A stretch of 64,000 nt of DNA, taken from NCBI RefSeq assembly GCF_046591575.1, contig NZ_JBIQWA010000004.1, forward strand, positions 479,400 to 543,399. Reading direction: 5' to 3'. The notes under the pieces are model-generated. The model was not told where the DNA came from and did no database searches. It saw nothing but the letters and a program-made list of their open reading frames with translations. Of this stretch, positions 33,466-43,068 are shown one piece after another. Every line of letters begins with the position of its first letter. Position 1 is the stretch's first letter. Position numbers and translations under genes: made by a program. The stretch is from Marivita sp046591575 (GTDB lineage: Bacteria > Pseudomonadota > Alphaproteobacteria > Rhodobacterales > Rhodobacteraceae).

Positions 33466-33491
33466 AACGTGGAAACTGCGATGCGGGTTCC
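33466..33491 (-). promoter_or_regulatory. EcfG-type promoter for pmp3-like gene
   Basis: GGAAC (33491-33487), 17 bp and CGTT (33469-33466) on the minus strand. Confidence 0.75.
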
Positions 33492-33570
33492 TTGCTTTGT
33501 GACCACGTTTTACGGCACATTCCGCGTCGCGTTTCGACCTGTAAGCGCACGGATCATCCAAAACGTTCCG

Positions 33571-33596
33571 GGAACCTCTTTCACGACAGTGGAGTT
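33571..33596 (+). promoter_or_regulatory. Probable EcfG-type promoter (one mismatch) for 33.6-35.3 kb operon
   Basis: GGAAC (33571-33575), 17 bp and AGTT (33593-33596), 37 bases before the ATG at 33633. Confidence 0.5.
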
Positions 33597-33632
33597 TGGC
33601 TAGCGAACCGTACAATTTCGAAGGAGGAAAAA

Positions 33633-34118
33633 ATGGCCCAGAACACAGAAAAGAAGATGACCGATCAAGCGATGGATGCCGCCAGGGATGTGGCCGATGA
33701 TGTTGCAGATGCCGCATCGGCAAAGGCAAAGGTTGAGGCAGAAAATGTCCGCGATACCGCAGCCGAGGAGACCGAAAAAGTGGCGAATGCCGCCCATGCC
33801 GCCTCCGAGGAATTCGATAGCGGCTCCATGCAGGCGCAGGCTATCGAACAGGTGGCCAAGCAGGTCGATCACATTGCCAATCAAATCCGCAACACCGACA
33901 TTGACCGTTTTGCCCGCAGCGTGGGTGACGCCGCCCAGCGCAATCCGTTGATGTTTGTTGCGGGTGCTGCGCTTGCTGGCTTTGCCGTGACGCGATTTTT
34001 GAACGCGCGCGACCCGTCCCCTTCGCGGTCGATGGGGCATGACGATCCGTGGCAAACCCACACCCGACCCGGTCAGGGCGGCTACGAATATCATCCGACA
34101 GCGCAGCGTGGGGTGTAA
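33633..34118 (+). CDS. Alanine-rich amphipathic stress protein with one membrane segment
   Basis: The 161-residue protein starts after an AAGGAGG site. Residues 1-95 are Ala/Asp/Glu/Lys-rich with heptad-like repeats (MDAARDVADDVADAASAKAKVEAENVRD) that should form amphipathic helices, as in LEA-like or DUF883-like proteins. A hydrophobic segment with NPLMFVAGAALAGFAVTRFL follows near residues 108-127, and a polar tail. It leads an operon with the holin-like and DUF3618 genes. The exact family is not certain. Confidence 0.8.
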   Translation: MAQNTEKKMTDQAMDAARDVADDVADAASAKAKVEAENVRDTAAEETEKVANAAHAASEEFDSGSMQAQAIEQVAKQVDHIANQIRNTDIDRFARSVGDAAQRNPLMFVAGAALAGFAVTRFLNARDPSPSRSMGHDDPWQTHTRPGQGGYEYHPTAQRGV

Positions 34119-34121
34119 ATC

Positions 34122-34520
34122 ATGTCCCGTCAGTCTGACCTGAAACATACGCCGTCGTTGGTGCTGACCGCCTTTCGGCAATTCACCCAGTTGATGCAAG
34201 ACGAGGTTGCACTGGCCAAGGCGGAAGTGTCTCGCAACGTAAAAAGCGCAGGCGCGGGGCTGGCCATGATTGGCGTTGCTGCCATTCTGGCGCTTGTCGG
34301 CCTTAACGTGCTGGCGGATGCCCTGATCGGCTATCTCGCCTTGGGCGACATGTCACTTGGCACAGCTGCGCTTATCGTTGGCGGTGTCTTGCTGGCTCTT
34401 GCCATCGTGCTGGTCTTCGTCGGGCGCAGCAAGCTGTCCTCCGACGCACTGCGGCCGGACCGAACCTTGCACAATACGTCCAAAGATATCCAAGCAGTAA
34501 AGGAGGCCACCCATGCCTGA
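34122..34520 (+). CDS. Phage-holin-like (DUF1469/YqjE type) membrane protein
   Basis: The 132-residue protein begins with an amphipathic N-terminal part (LTAFRQFTQLMQDEVALAKAEVSRNVK) and two membrane helices (about residues 44-70 and 78-105), the YqjE/DUF1469 layout. Such genes sit with DUF883 and DUF3618 genes as a stress-linked envelope module (compare E. coli yqjCDE). It lies three bases after the preceding gene and overlaps the next by eight. Confidence 0.85.
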   Translation: MSRQSDLKHTPSLVLTAFRQFTQLMQDEVALAKAEVSRNVKSAGAGLAMIGVAAILALVGLNVLADALIGYLALGDMSLGTAALIVGGVLLALAIVLVFVGRSKLSSDALRPDRTLHNTSKDIQAVKEATHA

Positions 34521-35283
34521 TGGAACACTGCCTGAAATAGAAAAGAAAGTCGCCCGAGACCGCGATGCCTTGGAGGCGTCTTTGGCCAGTCTGAGCGATA
34601 CGCTCGACCCAGACCGCCTGAGGAACGATCTATCCCAATTGGTGGATCGCTACGGAACCGAGCTTGGCGGGCAAGCGTGGAATGCCGCGCGTGGCAACCC
34701 GGCTGCCTTTGCTCTTGTCGGGGCCGGTCTTGCGATGCTGCTTAGCGGAACGGGACGACGCGGCGAAAACACGCGGCAGGGAACAGCATATCACCATGAT
34801 ACCGCTGACCTGCACGACGATGGCGCAGATAGCACCATCGCGGAAGCCAACGCGTCGCTGCGTGAAGAAACCGGGGCCGATTTCGAGCGCCCCAATTCCC
34901 ATCGCTTGCGCGCGGCGTTACATGATGGGTTGCATCGTCTGTCGCCAGAGGCCCGGGCGCGGGTGCTCAATGCCCGGCATTCCGCGCTGCGTGCACAGCA
35001 GAATATCGAATTGCGTGCCGCGCAAACCCGTCAGAAAGCAGACCGCATCGTGCGTGAACGCCCCATTGCCACCGGCGCTGCCGCCTTTGGTATCGGCGCG
35101 TTGATCGCAGCGGTTCTGCCGTCGACCGACCACGAAGACGCGATGTTGGGCAAGCAGCGTGATGCGCTGATGAACCAGGCGCGCCAGGCACTGGAAGAAG
35201 AGCTTGCGCATCTGCGGCAGGCCGCAACATCGGCGATAGAGGGGGCTCAGGACGAACCCTCGCCGTATCAGATTCCGTCATGA
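34513..35283 (+). CDS. DUF3618 family protein
   Basis: The 256-residue protein begins with the DUF3618 motif IEKKVARDRDALEASLASLSDTLDPDRL, followed by a short hydrophobic segment (FALVGAGLAMLLSG, residues 67-80). A polar middle and a second hydrophobic segment (TGAAAFGIGALIAAVLPS near 192-209) before a C-terminal helix come next. It is likely membrane-associated. Its ATG overlaps the holin-like gene. The 35284-35554 gap behind it shows no convincing gene. Confidence 0.87.
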   Translation: MPDGTLPEIEKKVARDRDALEASLASLSDTLDPDRLRNDLSQLVDRYGTELGGQAWNAARGNPAAFALVGAGLAMLLSGTGRRGENTRQGTAYHHDTADLHDDGADSTIAEANASLREETGADFERPNSHRLRAALHDGLHRLSPEARARVLNARHSALRAQQNIELRAAQTRQKADRIVRERPIATGAAAFGIGALIAAVLPSTDHEDAMLGKQRDALMNQARQALEEELAHLRQAATSAIEGAQDEPSPYQIPS

Positions 35284-35554
35284 TGCATCTGCGCGTGGCG
35301 GCAACTCCCTGCGACGCTTGGCGATACAGTTGATCGGCTTGGCACCGCGCGTGCCCGGTCGGTCAAGCAGCTTGCTCCGGGTCGGGGCTGCGGGTGGCAC
35401 TCAAATGTCCGCTTGTGGAATGTCCGCTTCGAACTTTGCAGGATTCCGGTTCGCTTTCCCTTTGAGCTGCCGCGATTTTTACCCTGCTGTCGGGCAATTG
35501 GCGACCGGATCTTCAATGCGGACTATCGGTTTTCGGTCAACGATCAAGTCTCGT

Positions 35555-35580
35555 GGAACAAGTGCAAAGGCCATAGCGTT
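35555..35580 (+). promoter_or_regulatory. EcfG-type promoter for DUF883-like gene
   Basis: GGAAC (35555-35559), 17 bp and CGTT (35577-35580), 23 bases before the ATG. Confidence 0.75.
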
Positions 35581-35603
35581 TAGGGCATGAAAGGAGATCC
35601 AAC

Positions 35604-35879
35604 ATGACCACTTATCATCCCGACACGACCTATACGCCGAGCTATCAAACCAACGGGCAAGACCGGCACCACAGCATGGCGGACACCGCCCGCGAGACGT
35701 TCGATCAGGCCCGCACTCATGTGCGGGACACCACCGAAGCGGCGCGCAGGCAAGTCAGTACCTCGACGCAAAACGTATCCTCTGAAGGTGCAAAATTCGT
35801 CCGCGAAAACCCCGCATTGGCACTGGCCGGGGCCGCCGGTATTGGAATTCTTCTCGGCATTGCCTTACGCGGCCGCTGA
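35604..35879 (+). CDS. DUF883/ElaB-like membrane-anchored protein
   Basis: The 91-residue protein has a polar amphipathic N-terminal part (DTARETFDQARTHVRDTTEAARRQ) and a C-terminal membrane segment (ENPALALAGAAGIGILLGIALRGR) in the ElaB/YqjD pattern (ribosome- or membrane-associated stress proteins). It starts at ATG 35604 with an AAGGAGA site. The C-terminus resembles that of the 161-residue protein at 33633. Confidence 0.85.
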   Translation: MTTYHPDTTYTPSYQTNGQDRHHSMADTARETFDQARTHVRDTTEAARRQVSTSTQNVSSEGAKFVRENPALALAGAAGIGILLGIALRGR

Positions 35880-36256
35880 TCAAAAAACCGGCCTTGGAAA
35901 GCTGGCAGAGTGCGCGCGGGCCGTTCCCGTGCGCCTCTGCCAACTTTCACTCAAATTACGTCACGGGTGAATTTCTGTTTTCGATACACCATTTCCACCC
36001 CGTCAAAAAATCTCGAAAACCCGCCCGACCCAGCGCGAGGTTGGTTGCCTGACAAGCCCCAATCTCAGTCAATTTGTCAGACAAGATTTCCCGCCCAGAA
36101 CATGCACAAGCGTAAAAGCGCTTGTCTCTTGAACCAGATCGGATTGTGACCTTTTCCAATGAATTAAGCCCCCATCCGGCCTTACAGTCACGCCAACTTG
36201 CCGTTTTCAGGAACATTCGATTGAATGGTTGAACATACATTTCAAAGGGAGTTAGC
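35880..36256. other. Intergenic region before the first hybrid kinase
   Basis: I see no gene in this 377-base stretch. A GGAAC at 36210 is not followed by CGTT at 16-17 bp, so no EcfG promoter is claimed. An AGGGAG ribosome site lies just before the GTG start of the kinase. Confidence 0.5.
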
Positions 36257-39200
36257 GTGCAACAGGCATACAGAGCATTGGTCGGCATCGGCGCGTCTGC
36301 GGGAGGGCTGGAAGCGCTCCAGCAATTTGTTCAGGCGATCCCCAAAGACAGCGATATTGCATTTGTCATCGTGCAGCACCTCGCACCGGATCATCCGTCG
36401 ATTATGGACAAGCTTTTGGCGGCGCATGCAAAGGTGGATGTGCGGCAGATTCAGGATGGTGACCCCATCCAAGCCGATGTGGTGCATGTGATCCCACCCG
36501 GACCGTTTCTGGAAATATCCGATGGCCGGTTCAAACTGCATGATCATGCGCGCGAAGAAGGCGTGCGCACGCCAATTGACCGGTTCTTTACCTCTTTGGC
36601 AAACGAATCTGGGCGAAAAGCGTTCGGGATCGTCCTCTCTGGCACCGGATCGGATGGAACTCTTGGGGTTCGGGCGATCAAATCGGCTGGCGGAGCCACG
36701 ATGGTTCAGGAAAGCAAAAGCGCACGGTTTCCCGGCATGCCGGACAGCGCGGCTGCCACCGGGCTTGTTGATTTCGTTTTGCGCCCTTCGGACATGCCGG
36801 ATCGTATTCTCGACATTCTGGACTACCGCGAGCAGCTGGAAAGCGGCACATCCGGAGAGGACATCAACGAAGACATCCTGTCGGCGCTGGATGACCTTCT
36901 TGATCTGCTGGACCCTGAACAACAGCACGGCTTCAAAGACTACAAACCCCCAACCCTCGTACGGCGTGTCCAACGCCGTCTGTCCTTATTGCGCCAGCCT
37001 TCGGTCGAGAAATATATCGAAAAGCTGAAATCAGACCCCGAGGAACGGAACACGCTGATCCGCGATTTCCTGATCGGCGTGACAGAGTTTTTCAGAGACC
37101 CCGAGATTTATGACATCGTTCGCAAACGGGCGATCAGGGACATTGTCGCTTCCGATGCGGAATCCCTTCGCGTCTGGGTTCCCGGATGTTCCACCGGCGA
37201 AGAAGCCTATTCCCTTGCTATCGTCTTTCTTGAAGAAATGGCCCGGCAGGATCGGAAACGCCCGCTTCAGATTTTCGGAACAGATGTCGATATCAACGCG
37301 CTGCGTCATGCACGTATTGGCGCGTACACAAAAAGCGCCCTGACCCATGTCAGCGATACTCAGCTAAACCAATATTTCAGCAAAGATAACGGCTCTTACA
37401 GGATCATATCGGCGATACGGGAAATCTGCGTTTTCGCACCGCATAACCTTTTGCGCGATCCACCGTTTTCGCGCCTGGATATGATCTCTTGCAGGAATGT
37501 CATGATCTATCTGACGGGCGACGCGCAGAAAACGGTCTTGCCGCGCTTTCACTATGGCCTTGTTCCCAAAGGCATCCTGCTTTTGGGGCCGTCCGAGACA
37601 TTGGGGCGTAATGATGATCTTTTTGAAAGCATAGACCGAAACGCGCGGGTGTTCCGTCGAAACGACAGCACCAAACCGCGGTTCACCGCTTTGGACGGCA
37701 GTCCGATGTCGCGCGGGATATCGCGCCCCCTGCCTATAAAAGTGCCGCAATCGCTTTCGAATGGCGATGCCATATTGCCCCAGACGCTTGAACAGCGGGC
37801 AGAGCAAACCTTTCTGCAACAACACGCCTCGCCATTCGCCGTGGTCGATGCGCGCGGAGGGATTCAGTATCTATCCGAAGCGATGACGCGCTTTGTCCGA
37901 CCCGTCAGCGGCGCGCCCGAGATGACCACCGACAGCCTGCTAAGCCGCGAACTGCGCTTGCCGGTTCATGCAGTATTGTCCGAAAGCCGAGACACCGGAA
38001 CGCAAGCGGAGGTGCAGAATGTCGTCGTCGAACGGGACGGCACTACGCATCTTTTCGACATCAGTGCGGCCCCCATGCCCGAAGGGTCTGGCGGGCATTT
38101 GGTGGTGCTTCACGAAGTGCGCCAACGCGAAGGACACGAGATCACGCTCGACGCGGATCAGGCCGCCAGTGCCGCCGTGGTGCAGCGCGAGTTGACCCTG
38201 GCCAACCGGCGGCTTGAAACCGTCGAACGGGAATTCGCAAGCGCCACCCAGGAAGCGCAAAGCGCCAATGAAGAGCTTTTGTCGATGAACGAAGAGCTGC
38301 AAAGCGCCAATGAGGAGCTCGAAACCTCGCGCGAGGAATTGCAGTCGATCAACGAAGAGCTTGAAACCATCAACGCCGAACTGACCGAAAACAACCGCCA
38401 ACTCAGCCGCGCCAACAGTGATCTCAAAAACTTTCTCGAAAGCACCGATATCGCGACCCTGTTTCTTGATGCCGACCTGCGCGTGCGGCGCTTCACCCCC
38501 GCCCTTTCGGAACTTTACGGTGTCCGCGAACGCGATCTTGGCCGCGAAATCGCCGACCTTGCGGCGCGCGTGGACTACCCCGAACTTGCCGAGGATGCGG
38601 CGCATGTCCTGGAAACGCTTCAGCCTTTTGAACGTGAAGTGCATGTCCCTAAAACGCGGCAAAGCTTTCAGGTGCAGGTCAAACCGTACCGCACGATTGA
38701 TGACCGCCTTGACGGAACCGTCATCACGTTCATCGACATCACGCGGCGCAAACACAATGAACAGCAGTTGAAGGACAACGCCCGCGTGCTGCGCGAACAA
38801 TATGCCGAACTGGAAACGCTTTATGACAGCACACCGGTCGGTTTGTCATTGATGGACAGGGAGTTGCGCTGGCTGCGGATCAATTCAGAACTGGCGGCGA
38901 TCAATGGTTTCCCTGTCGAAGACCATATCGGCGTACGCCAATCCGATTTGATCCCGGATATCGACAGTCGCATAAGCGATATCCAGATGCAGGTTCTGAC
39001 GACCGGAGACGCTATCAGGGGCATAGAGGTCACAGGCGAAACACCCGCCGAGCCGGGCGTGTCACGGGAATGGATCGTGGATTATTACCCGATCAAGGAT
39101 GGGGACGAAACCTTTGCCGTGGGTACCTGTGTGCGCGAAATCACAGACGCGCGGCGTATGGAACGAGAAGCTGTTGCCGCCTCGAAACGCGCTGAGGAAA

Positions 39201-40951
39201 GCGCAGCACGGCTACACCGCATATTCGGTGCCACACCTGCCTTTATCGCCATGCTCGAAGGGCCGGATCATGTCTTTACCTACTGCAATCCCCAACAATT
39301 AACCTTCTTTGAAGACCGGGAACAGCTGGGGCGCCCCTTGGCAGAAGCCTTCCCCGAACTCAGAGAACTTGGGCTCTACGACGCATATGATCAGGTCTTC
39401 ACCACCGGCGAAGCACTTGAACGGGAAGAATTCGAGGCCACGTTCGGCCAGCCCGGATCAGAGAAAACATCTTGGTTCAGCCAGACCATTCAACCATGGT
39501 TCGATGAAGATGGAAACGTCGGCGGTGTGGTCACCTATGCGTTTGAAGTCACCGAACTGGTCAACGCGCGCAAAGAACAGGAAACCTGGGCGAAACGGTT
39601 GAAGGCCAGCGAAGCACGCATGGCGCGGTTGTTCGATCAGGCCCCGGCGATTATTTCAATTTTCGAAGGCCCAGAACATCGCTACATCTACACCAATCCC
39701 CTGCACGACAAGGTGATGGGCCGTAGCGATCTGATCGGCAAACCGATGCGAGAGGCGATGCCCGAACTTGAAGGGCAAGGCATATTCAAGCGGATCGAAC
39801 AGGTTTGGAAAACCGGCGAACCAAGTTTGACTGACGAACTCCCAGCGAAACTGGAAGGGCCGGATGGCTCAACCACCTATTATCAACAGATCATTCAACC
39901 GTGGTTCGATGAAAAAGGCGCTGTGGCTGGTACGATGTCGTTCAACACCGATATCACCGATCTCGTGGTGGCACGCGAAGCGTTGCGCACGACGACGCAC
40001 CGTCTTGCCGGAATTCAAAACAGTCTTGGCTCTTTCCTCGGCCTCTTGAACACAGACGGCGTTCTTTTGGAAGCGAACGAACACGCCCTGACTGCAGGCA
40101 ATCTTGACCGCGAAGACGTGATCGGGAAACCGTTCTGGGACGGCTTCTGGTGGCAGCACGATCCGGACCAACAGCAGGAGTTGCAAAACTGGGTTGCCGA
40201 AGCGGCGACGGGCAAGACCGTAAAAACCGAATGCACGATCCAGGTGGCAGGGGGCAACAAGCGGGTGCTGGAATTGAAACTTGTGCCGAACCTCGATGAT
40301 GACGGTTCAGTCAAGGAAATCGTCCCCTCCGGCATCGACATCACCCCGTACAAGGAAGCCGAAGCGCGCAAAGACACGCTTTTGGCCGAATTGCAGCACC
40401 GGGTCAAAAACTCGCTGGCCACGGTGCAGGCGATTACACGGTTTACAGAAAGGCACAGCGACACCAAAGCCGATTTGGTTGCATCGCTCAGCCAACGGCT
40501 GGCGGCGATTTCTCGAACCAATGATGCTCTCACACGCACAGATTGGAGCGGGCAATCCATCTACGAGATCATCCAAGACGAGATGGCAGCCTATGTCGAT
40601 ATTCAATCCGACCGACTTGTCCTTGAAGGAAAAGACGTTGTTGTTGATGCGGACAAAGCGCAGTCTCTTTCGCTTGGAATTCACGAACTCACAACAAATG
40701 CCGCGAAATACGGCGCGCTGAAAAACGATACCGGACAGGTGCGCGTGACCATTACCAGCGCGAATGGCATGCTGAAAACTCTGGAATGGCAAGAAAGCGG
40801 CGGACCCAAAGTGACACCCCCGGCTCAAGAGGGGTTCGGGTCATTCCTGCTCAAGCGGATCTTGCCGGAGGATTTTTGCGCAAGTGTGGAAATGGACTAC
40901 AACCCTGAGGGGTTCCGGTGTAAAATTGTAACAAATGATCACAAAGAGTGA
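36257..40951 (+). CDS. CheB-CheR-PAS-HWE hybrid histidine kinase, long form
   Basis: This 1564-residue protein starts with a CheB methylesterase domain (Ser14 in GASAGG, His41, Asp133 in GSDGT). A CheR methyltransferase domain follows (VWVPGCSTGEEAYS, FGTDVD), then a coiled coil of repeated EEL/NEEL units (about residues 640-720). About five PAS segments come next, two of them nearly repeated (P-x-FIAMLEGPDH, P-x-IISIFEGPEH). The C-terminal HWE kinase has H-box His1381 (ELQHRVKNSLATV), N-box HELTTNAAKYGAL and WQE. The start is GTG. A FAT GUY-type regulator overlaps its end, so it probably phosphorylates it and feeds PhyR. No chemotaxis gene is nearby. Sensed signal unknown. Confidence 0.92.
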   Translation: MQQAYRALVGIGASAGGLEALQQFVQAIPKDSDIAFVIVQHLAPDHPSIMDKLLAAHAKVDVRQIQDGDPIQADVVHVIPPGPFLEISDGRFKLHDHAREEGVRTPIDRFFTSLANESGRKAFGIVLSGTGSDGTLGVRAIKSAGGATMVQESKSARFPGMPDSAAATGLVDFVLRPSDMPDRILDILDYREQLESGTSGEDINEDILSALDDLLDLLDPEQQHGFKDYKPPTLVRRVQRRLSLLRQPSVEKYIEKLKSDPEERNTLIRDFLIGVTEFFRDPEIYDIVRKRAIRDIVASDAESLRVWVPGCSTGEEAYSLAIVFLEEMARQDRKRPLQIFGTDVDINALRHARIGAYTKSALTHVSDTQLNQYFSKDNGSYRIISAIREICVFAPHNLLRDPPFSRLDMISCRNVMIYLTGDAQKTVLPRFHYGLVPKGILLLGPSETLGRNDDLFESIDRNARVFRRNDSTKPRFTALDGSPMSRGISRPLPIKVPQSLSNGDAILPQTLEQRAEQTFLQQHASPFAVVDARGGIQYLSEAMTRFVRPVSGAPEMTTDSLLSRELRLPVHAVLSESRDTGTQAEVQNVVVERDGTTHLFDISAAPMPEGSGGHLVVLHEVRQREGHEITLDADQAASAAVVQRELTLANRRLETVEREFASATQEAQSANEELLSMNEELQSANEELETSREELQSINEELETINAELTENNRQLSRANSDLKNFLESTDIATLFLDADLRVRRFTPALSELYGVRERDLGREIADLAARVDYPELAEDAAHVLETLQPFEREVHVPKTRQSFQVQVKPYRTIDDRLDGTVITFIDITRRKHNEQQLKDNARVLREQYAELETLYDSTPVGLSLMDRELRWLRINSELAAINGFPVEDHIGVRQSDLIPDIDSRISDIQMQVLTTGDAIRGIEVTGETPAEPGVSREWIVDYYPIKDGDETFAVGTCVREITDARRMEREAVAASKRAEESAARLHRIFGATPAFIAMLEGPDHVFTYCNPQQLTFFEDREQLGRPLAEAFPELRELGLYDAYDQVFTTGEALEREEFEATFGQPGSEKTSWFSQTIQPWFDEDGNVGGVVTYAFEVTELVNARKEQETWAKRLKASEARMARLFDQAPAIISIFEGPEHRYIYTNPLHDKVMGRSDLIGKPMREAMPELEGQGIFKRIEQVWKTGEPSLTDELPAKLEGPDGSTTYYQQIIQPWFDEKGAVAGTMSFNTDITDLVVAREALRTTTHRLAGIQNSLGSFLGLLNTDGVLLEANEHALTAGNLDREDVIGKPFWDGFWWQHDPDQQQELQNWVAEAATGKTVKTECTIQVAGGNKRVLELKLVPNLDDDGSVKEIVPSGIDITPYKEAEARKDTLLAELQHRVKNSLATVQAITRFTERHSDTKADLVASLSQRLAAISRTNDALTRTDWSGQSIYEIIQDEMAAYVDIQSDRLVLEGKDVVVDADKAQSLSLGIHELTTNAAKYGALKNDTGQVRVTITSANGMLKTLEWQESGGPKVTPPAQEGFGSFLLKRILPEDFCASVEMDYNPEGFRCKIVTNDHKE

Positions 40952-40956
40952 AAAAC

Positions 40957-41328
40957 ATGCGTGATTCGGCCAAAAAGACATCTGTGCTTGTCGTCGAAGA
41001 CGAAATCATCGTTGGTCTCGACGTCGCAATGACTTTGGAAGATTACGGCTTCGTCGTGCAGGGACCGTTCAAAACGTCAGACGCCGCGTTGGAATCGATC
41101 AAAGACCAAAAACCCGATTTCGCCGTATTGGACCTGAACCTTGGTGGCGACAAAACCAGCGAAGCGGTGGCGCAAAAGCTGACGGAATTGAACTGCCCGT
41201 TTTATTTCCTCACAGGATACGGCGCATCCTCTCATCCGGTGATTGAAAAATATTCTAGCGTCAAATGCCTGACCAAACCGATTGACCCCCGGCGCGTCGC
41301 CAAAATGATCGACGTCGCGATGGCATAG
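40957..41328 (+). CDS. Single-domain response regulator, FAT GUY type
   Basis: The 123-residue receiver has acidic Glu/Asp residues (VVEDE), phospho-acceptor Asp in AVLDLNLGG, and the motif PFYFLTGYG, which matches the PFxFATGY pattern of the SdrG/MrrA group that relays GSR signals in alphaproteobacteria. A lysine follows in CLTKPID. ATG 40957 has an AAAGAG site; a GTG at 40948 would overlap the kinase stop. It is paired with the kinase upstream. Confidence 0.9.
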   Translation: MRDSAKKTSVLVVEDEIIVGLDVAMTLEDYGFVVQGPFKTSDAALESIKDQKPDFAVLDLNLGGDKTSEAVAQKLTELNCPFYFLTGYGASSHPVIEKYSSVKCLTKPIDPRRVAKMIDVAMA

Positions 41329-41586
41329 AAAAACAGCGGCCCGATATAAGCCGCCGACGCTCTTATCGCTGCTTTGTTGATCCCATCACCCGCAGGATCG
41401 TATCTCGCCGTCTCGCTCGTTGCATCTGTTTGGATACGCCTGCAAGCGCGCGACAGGCTTTGCCCGATCGGGCCAATTTGCGAATGTGAGACAACAGACA
41501 AACCTATTGTGCCTGTGATGTTGTCTCGACACACAGCGCCGCACCTCAATCGTTCGAAACGCACGATCAAATACTTCCCACGGCAT
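41329..41586. other. Intergenic region with no clear gene
   Basis: Apparent frames here have no ribosome site and poor composition. GCGGC-N9-GCCGC at 41336-41354 is a weak hairpin that might terminate the kinase operon. Confidence 0.4.
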
Positions 41587-41612
41587 GGAACCCGCCTCGC
41601 AAGACAACCGTT
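41587..41612 (+). promoter_or_regulatory. EcfG-type promoter for small membrane protein
   Basis: GGAAC (41587-41591), 17 bp and CGTT (41609-41612). The leader to ATG 41630 is only about 10 bases and holds an AGGAGG site. Confidence 0.72.
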
Positions 41613-41629
41613 CTTGAACCAGGAGGTTC

Positions 41630-41884
41630 ATGATGGACAGACTGAGTATCTACCTGACAATGATGACCGGCGCGGTTCTGACCGGCACATTGGTTATTAT
41701 CGCGTTTACGTTCGGCTATTACGGCTGGGTGCCAATTCTGGGCGCGGTCGCGATTGGCTATGCGCTGTCATGGCCGGTTGCCTATGTCATTTCCAGACAG
41801 ATCAAACGCAATGACCCGAACTGGGATCATACGCGCAAAGACCGCACCGACGCGGTCCCCCGCGTGAATGAACCCGAGGTCTAG
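41630..41884 (+). CDS. Small two-helix membrane protein
   Basis: The 84-residue protein has two membrane helices (about residues 8-28 and 32-55) and a charged C-terminal tail with RNDPNWDHTRKDRTDAV. The ATG (41630, or 41633) follows AGGAGG. An exact EcfG promoter directly upstream places it in the stress regulon. I recognise no named family. Confidence 0.8.
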   Translation: MMDRLSIYLTMMTGAVLTGTLVIIAFTFGYYGWVPILGAVAIGYALSWPVAYVISRQIKRNDPNWDHTRKDRTDAVPRVNEPEV

Positions 41885-41912
41885 GACAAAACGCCCTTCG
41901 CCGGGCGACCGT

Positions 41913-43064
41913 TTAGAGATTCATGGCGATCCGTGACGCAGCACTGGCAGAAGCGCTTTTGCTATCCCCGCGCTCAAAGGTCGACACCCTGTTTTCAACC
42001 TTCGCCGCGTCCATCGCAGCGCTGTAATGCGCTTCATATGCCGACAGCATACGCTCTGCCGACAGGCGGAACCGCGCGTCCCGAGCAACTGCCAACCGGT
42101 CCTTGGATAGCGCCTGCGCGATGGCCCCAGTGAGGGCCTGCGTATCGCCCGCCGCCGCCAATGCGCCGCCGGTCTCGCCGATCACCTCGCGCACTCCGCC
42201 CTTGTCGAACGCGGCAACGGGGGTTCCGCACATCATCGCTTCTGCCGCGACAAGGCCAAAAGGTTCATCCCACAGCGGCGTGAACACAAATACAGACGCG
42301 GCACTGACAACTGATGCCAGATCATCGCTGGACACGTGACCGCCATAGCGGATGTTCTGCGACAAAAGCGGGCGCAGTTCGTCTTTGAAATAATCCTCAT
42401 GTTCGATCACGCCGAAAATCGTCAGCGGAATCCCCGCCATCCGGGCCGCGTGCGCGGCCATATGCGGAGCTTTGTTCGGTGTGATCCGCCCAGCCCAGAC
42501 CGCCTCTCCATTGCCTCGCTGCGACACCGGCCAGCGCGACGTATCGATCCCGTTGGGCACAACACACGCGCGGTGCGTCATGCCATCGGGCCAATAGCTT
42601 TGCAGCAGATGATCCGAACAGGCCGTATAGCGTATCCAGGGCGCATCCGCATAATGAACCGCGCGTTGCAGCGCACCGAACGGCGGAACATGCAGTGACG
42701 TGATCATGGGGATGCCGACGCTGTGGGCGTGGCGCGGCGGAAAGCGGTGCAGCGAGTTGTTGTGCACCACGTCAAAGCCTGCAAGTTCGGGCAAACAATC
42801 TTCAAACGCCGCATCAAGATGCGCATTAAGCGCGTCGGTGCCGTGAAAATCATGCCACGGATATACGGCATCGTAATGCTCCGGCACCAGGGGGCGCAGG
42901 GCCACATCGACGACACTGTCACCCGACGCAAAGAGCGTCACATCATGGCCACGATCCGCTAGCCCATGCACAAGCTGATGCGCATGTGCCTCCATCCCGC
43001 CGCGAAACGGCTCTGCGATGGGGTGTCGGATATGTGCGAGAACGGCAATGCGCAGCGGGCGCAT
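41913..43064 (-). CDS. Glycosyltransferase family 4 protein
   Basis: The 383-residue GT-B protein has PLRIAVLAHIRHPIAEPFRGGMEAH at the start, a linker region near residue 160-180 (VVPNGIDTSRW), AVWAGRITPNKAPH, and the C-terminal donor motif EPFGLVAAEAMMCGTPV (E-x7-E). Start ATG 43064 lies just after the GT2 stop. It is the last gene of the galU operon. The donor is likely UDP- or ADP-glucose. Confidence 0.9.
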   Translation of the reverse strand: MRPLRIAVLAHIRHPIAEPFRGGMEAHAHQLVHGLADRGHDVTLFASGDSVVDVALRPLVPEHYDAVYPWHDFHGTDALNAHLDAAFEDCLPELAGFDVVHNNSLHRFPPRHAHSVGIPMITSLHVPPFGALQRAVHYADAPWIRYTACSDHLLQSYWPDGMTHRACVVPNGIDTSRWPVSQRGNGEAVWAGRITPNKAPHMAAHAARMAGIPLTIFGVIEHEDYFKDELRPLLSQNIRYGGHVSSDDLASVVSAASVFVFTPLWDEPFGLVAAEAMMCGTPVAAFDKGGVREVIGETGGALAAAGDTQALTGAIAQALSKDRLAVARDARFRLSAERMLSAYEAHYSAAMDAAKVENRVSTFERGDSKSASASAASRIAMNL

Positions 43065-43068
43065 GGGG

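Noticed and set aside
35318..35590. 90-codon plus frame before the DUF883-like gene
   Set aside because: It runs across the exact EcfG promoter at 35555-35580 and has no ribosome site.
36210..36235. GGAAC upstream of the long hybrid kinase
   Set aside because: No CGTT-like -10 at 16 or 17 bp.
37940..38800. 286-codon minus frame inside the long hybrid kinase
   Set aside because: It mirrors the repetitive coiled-coil codons of the kinase and has no start signal.
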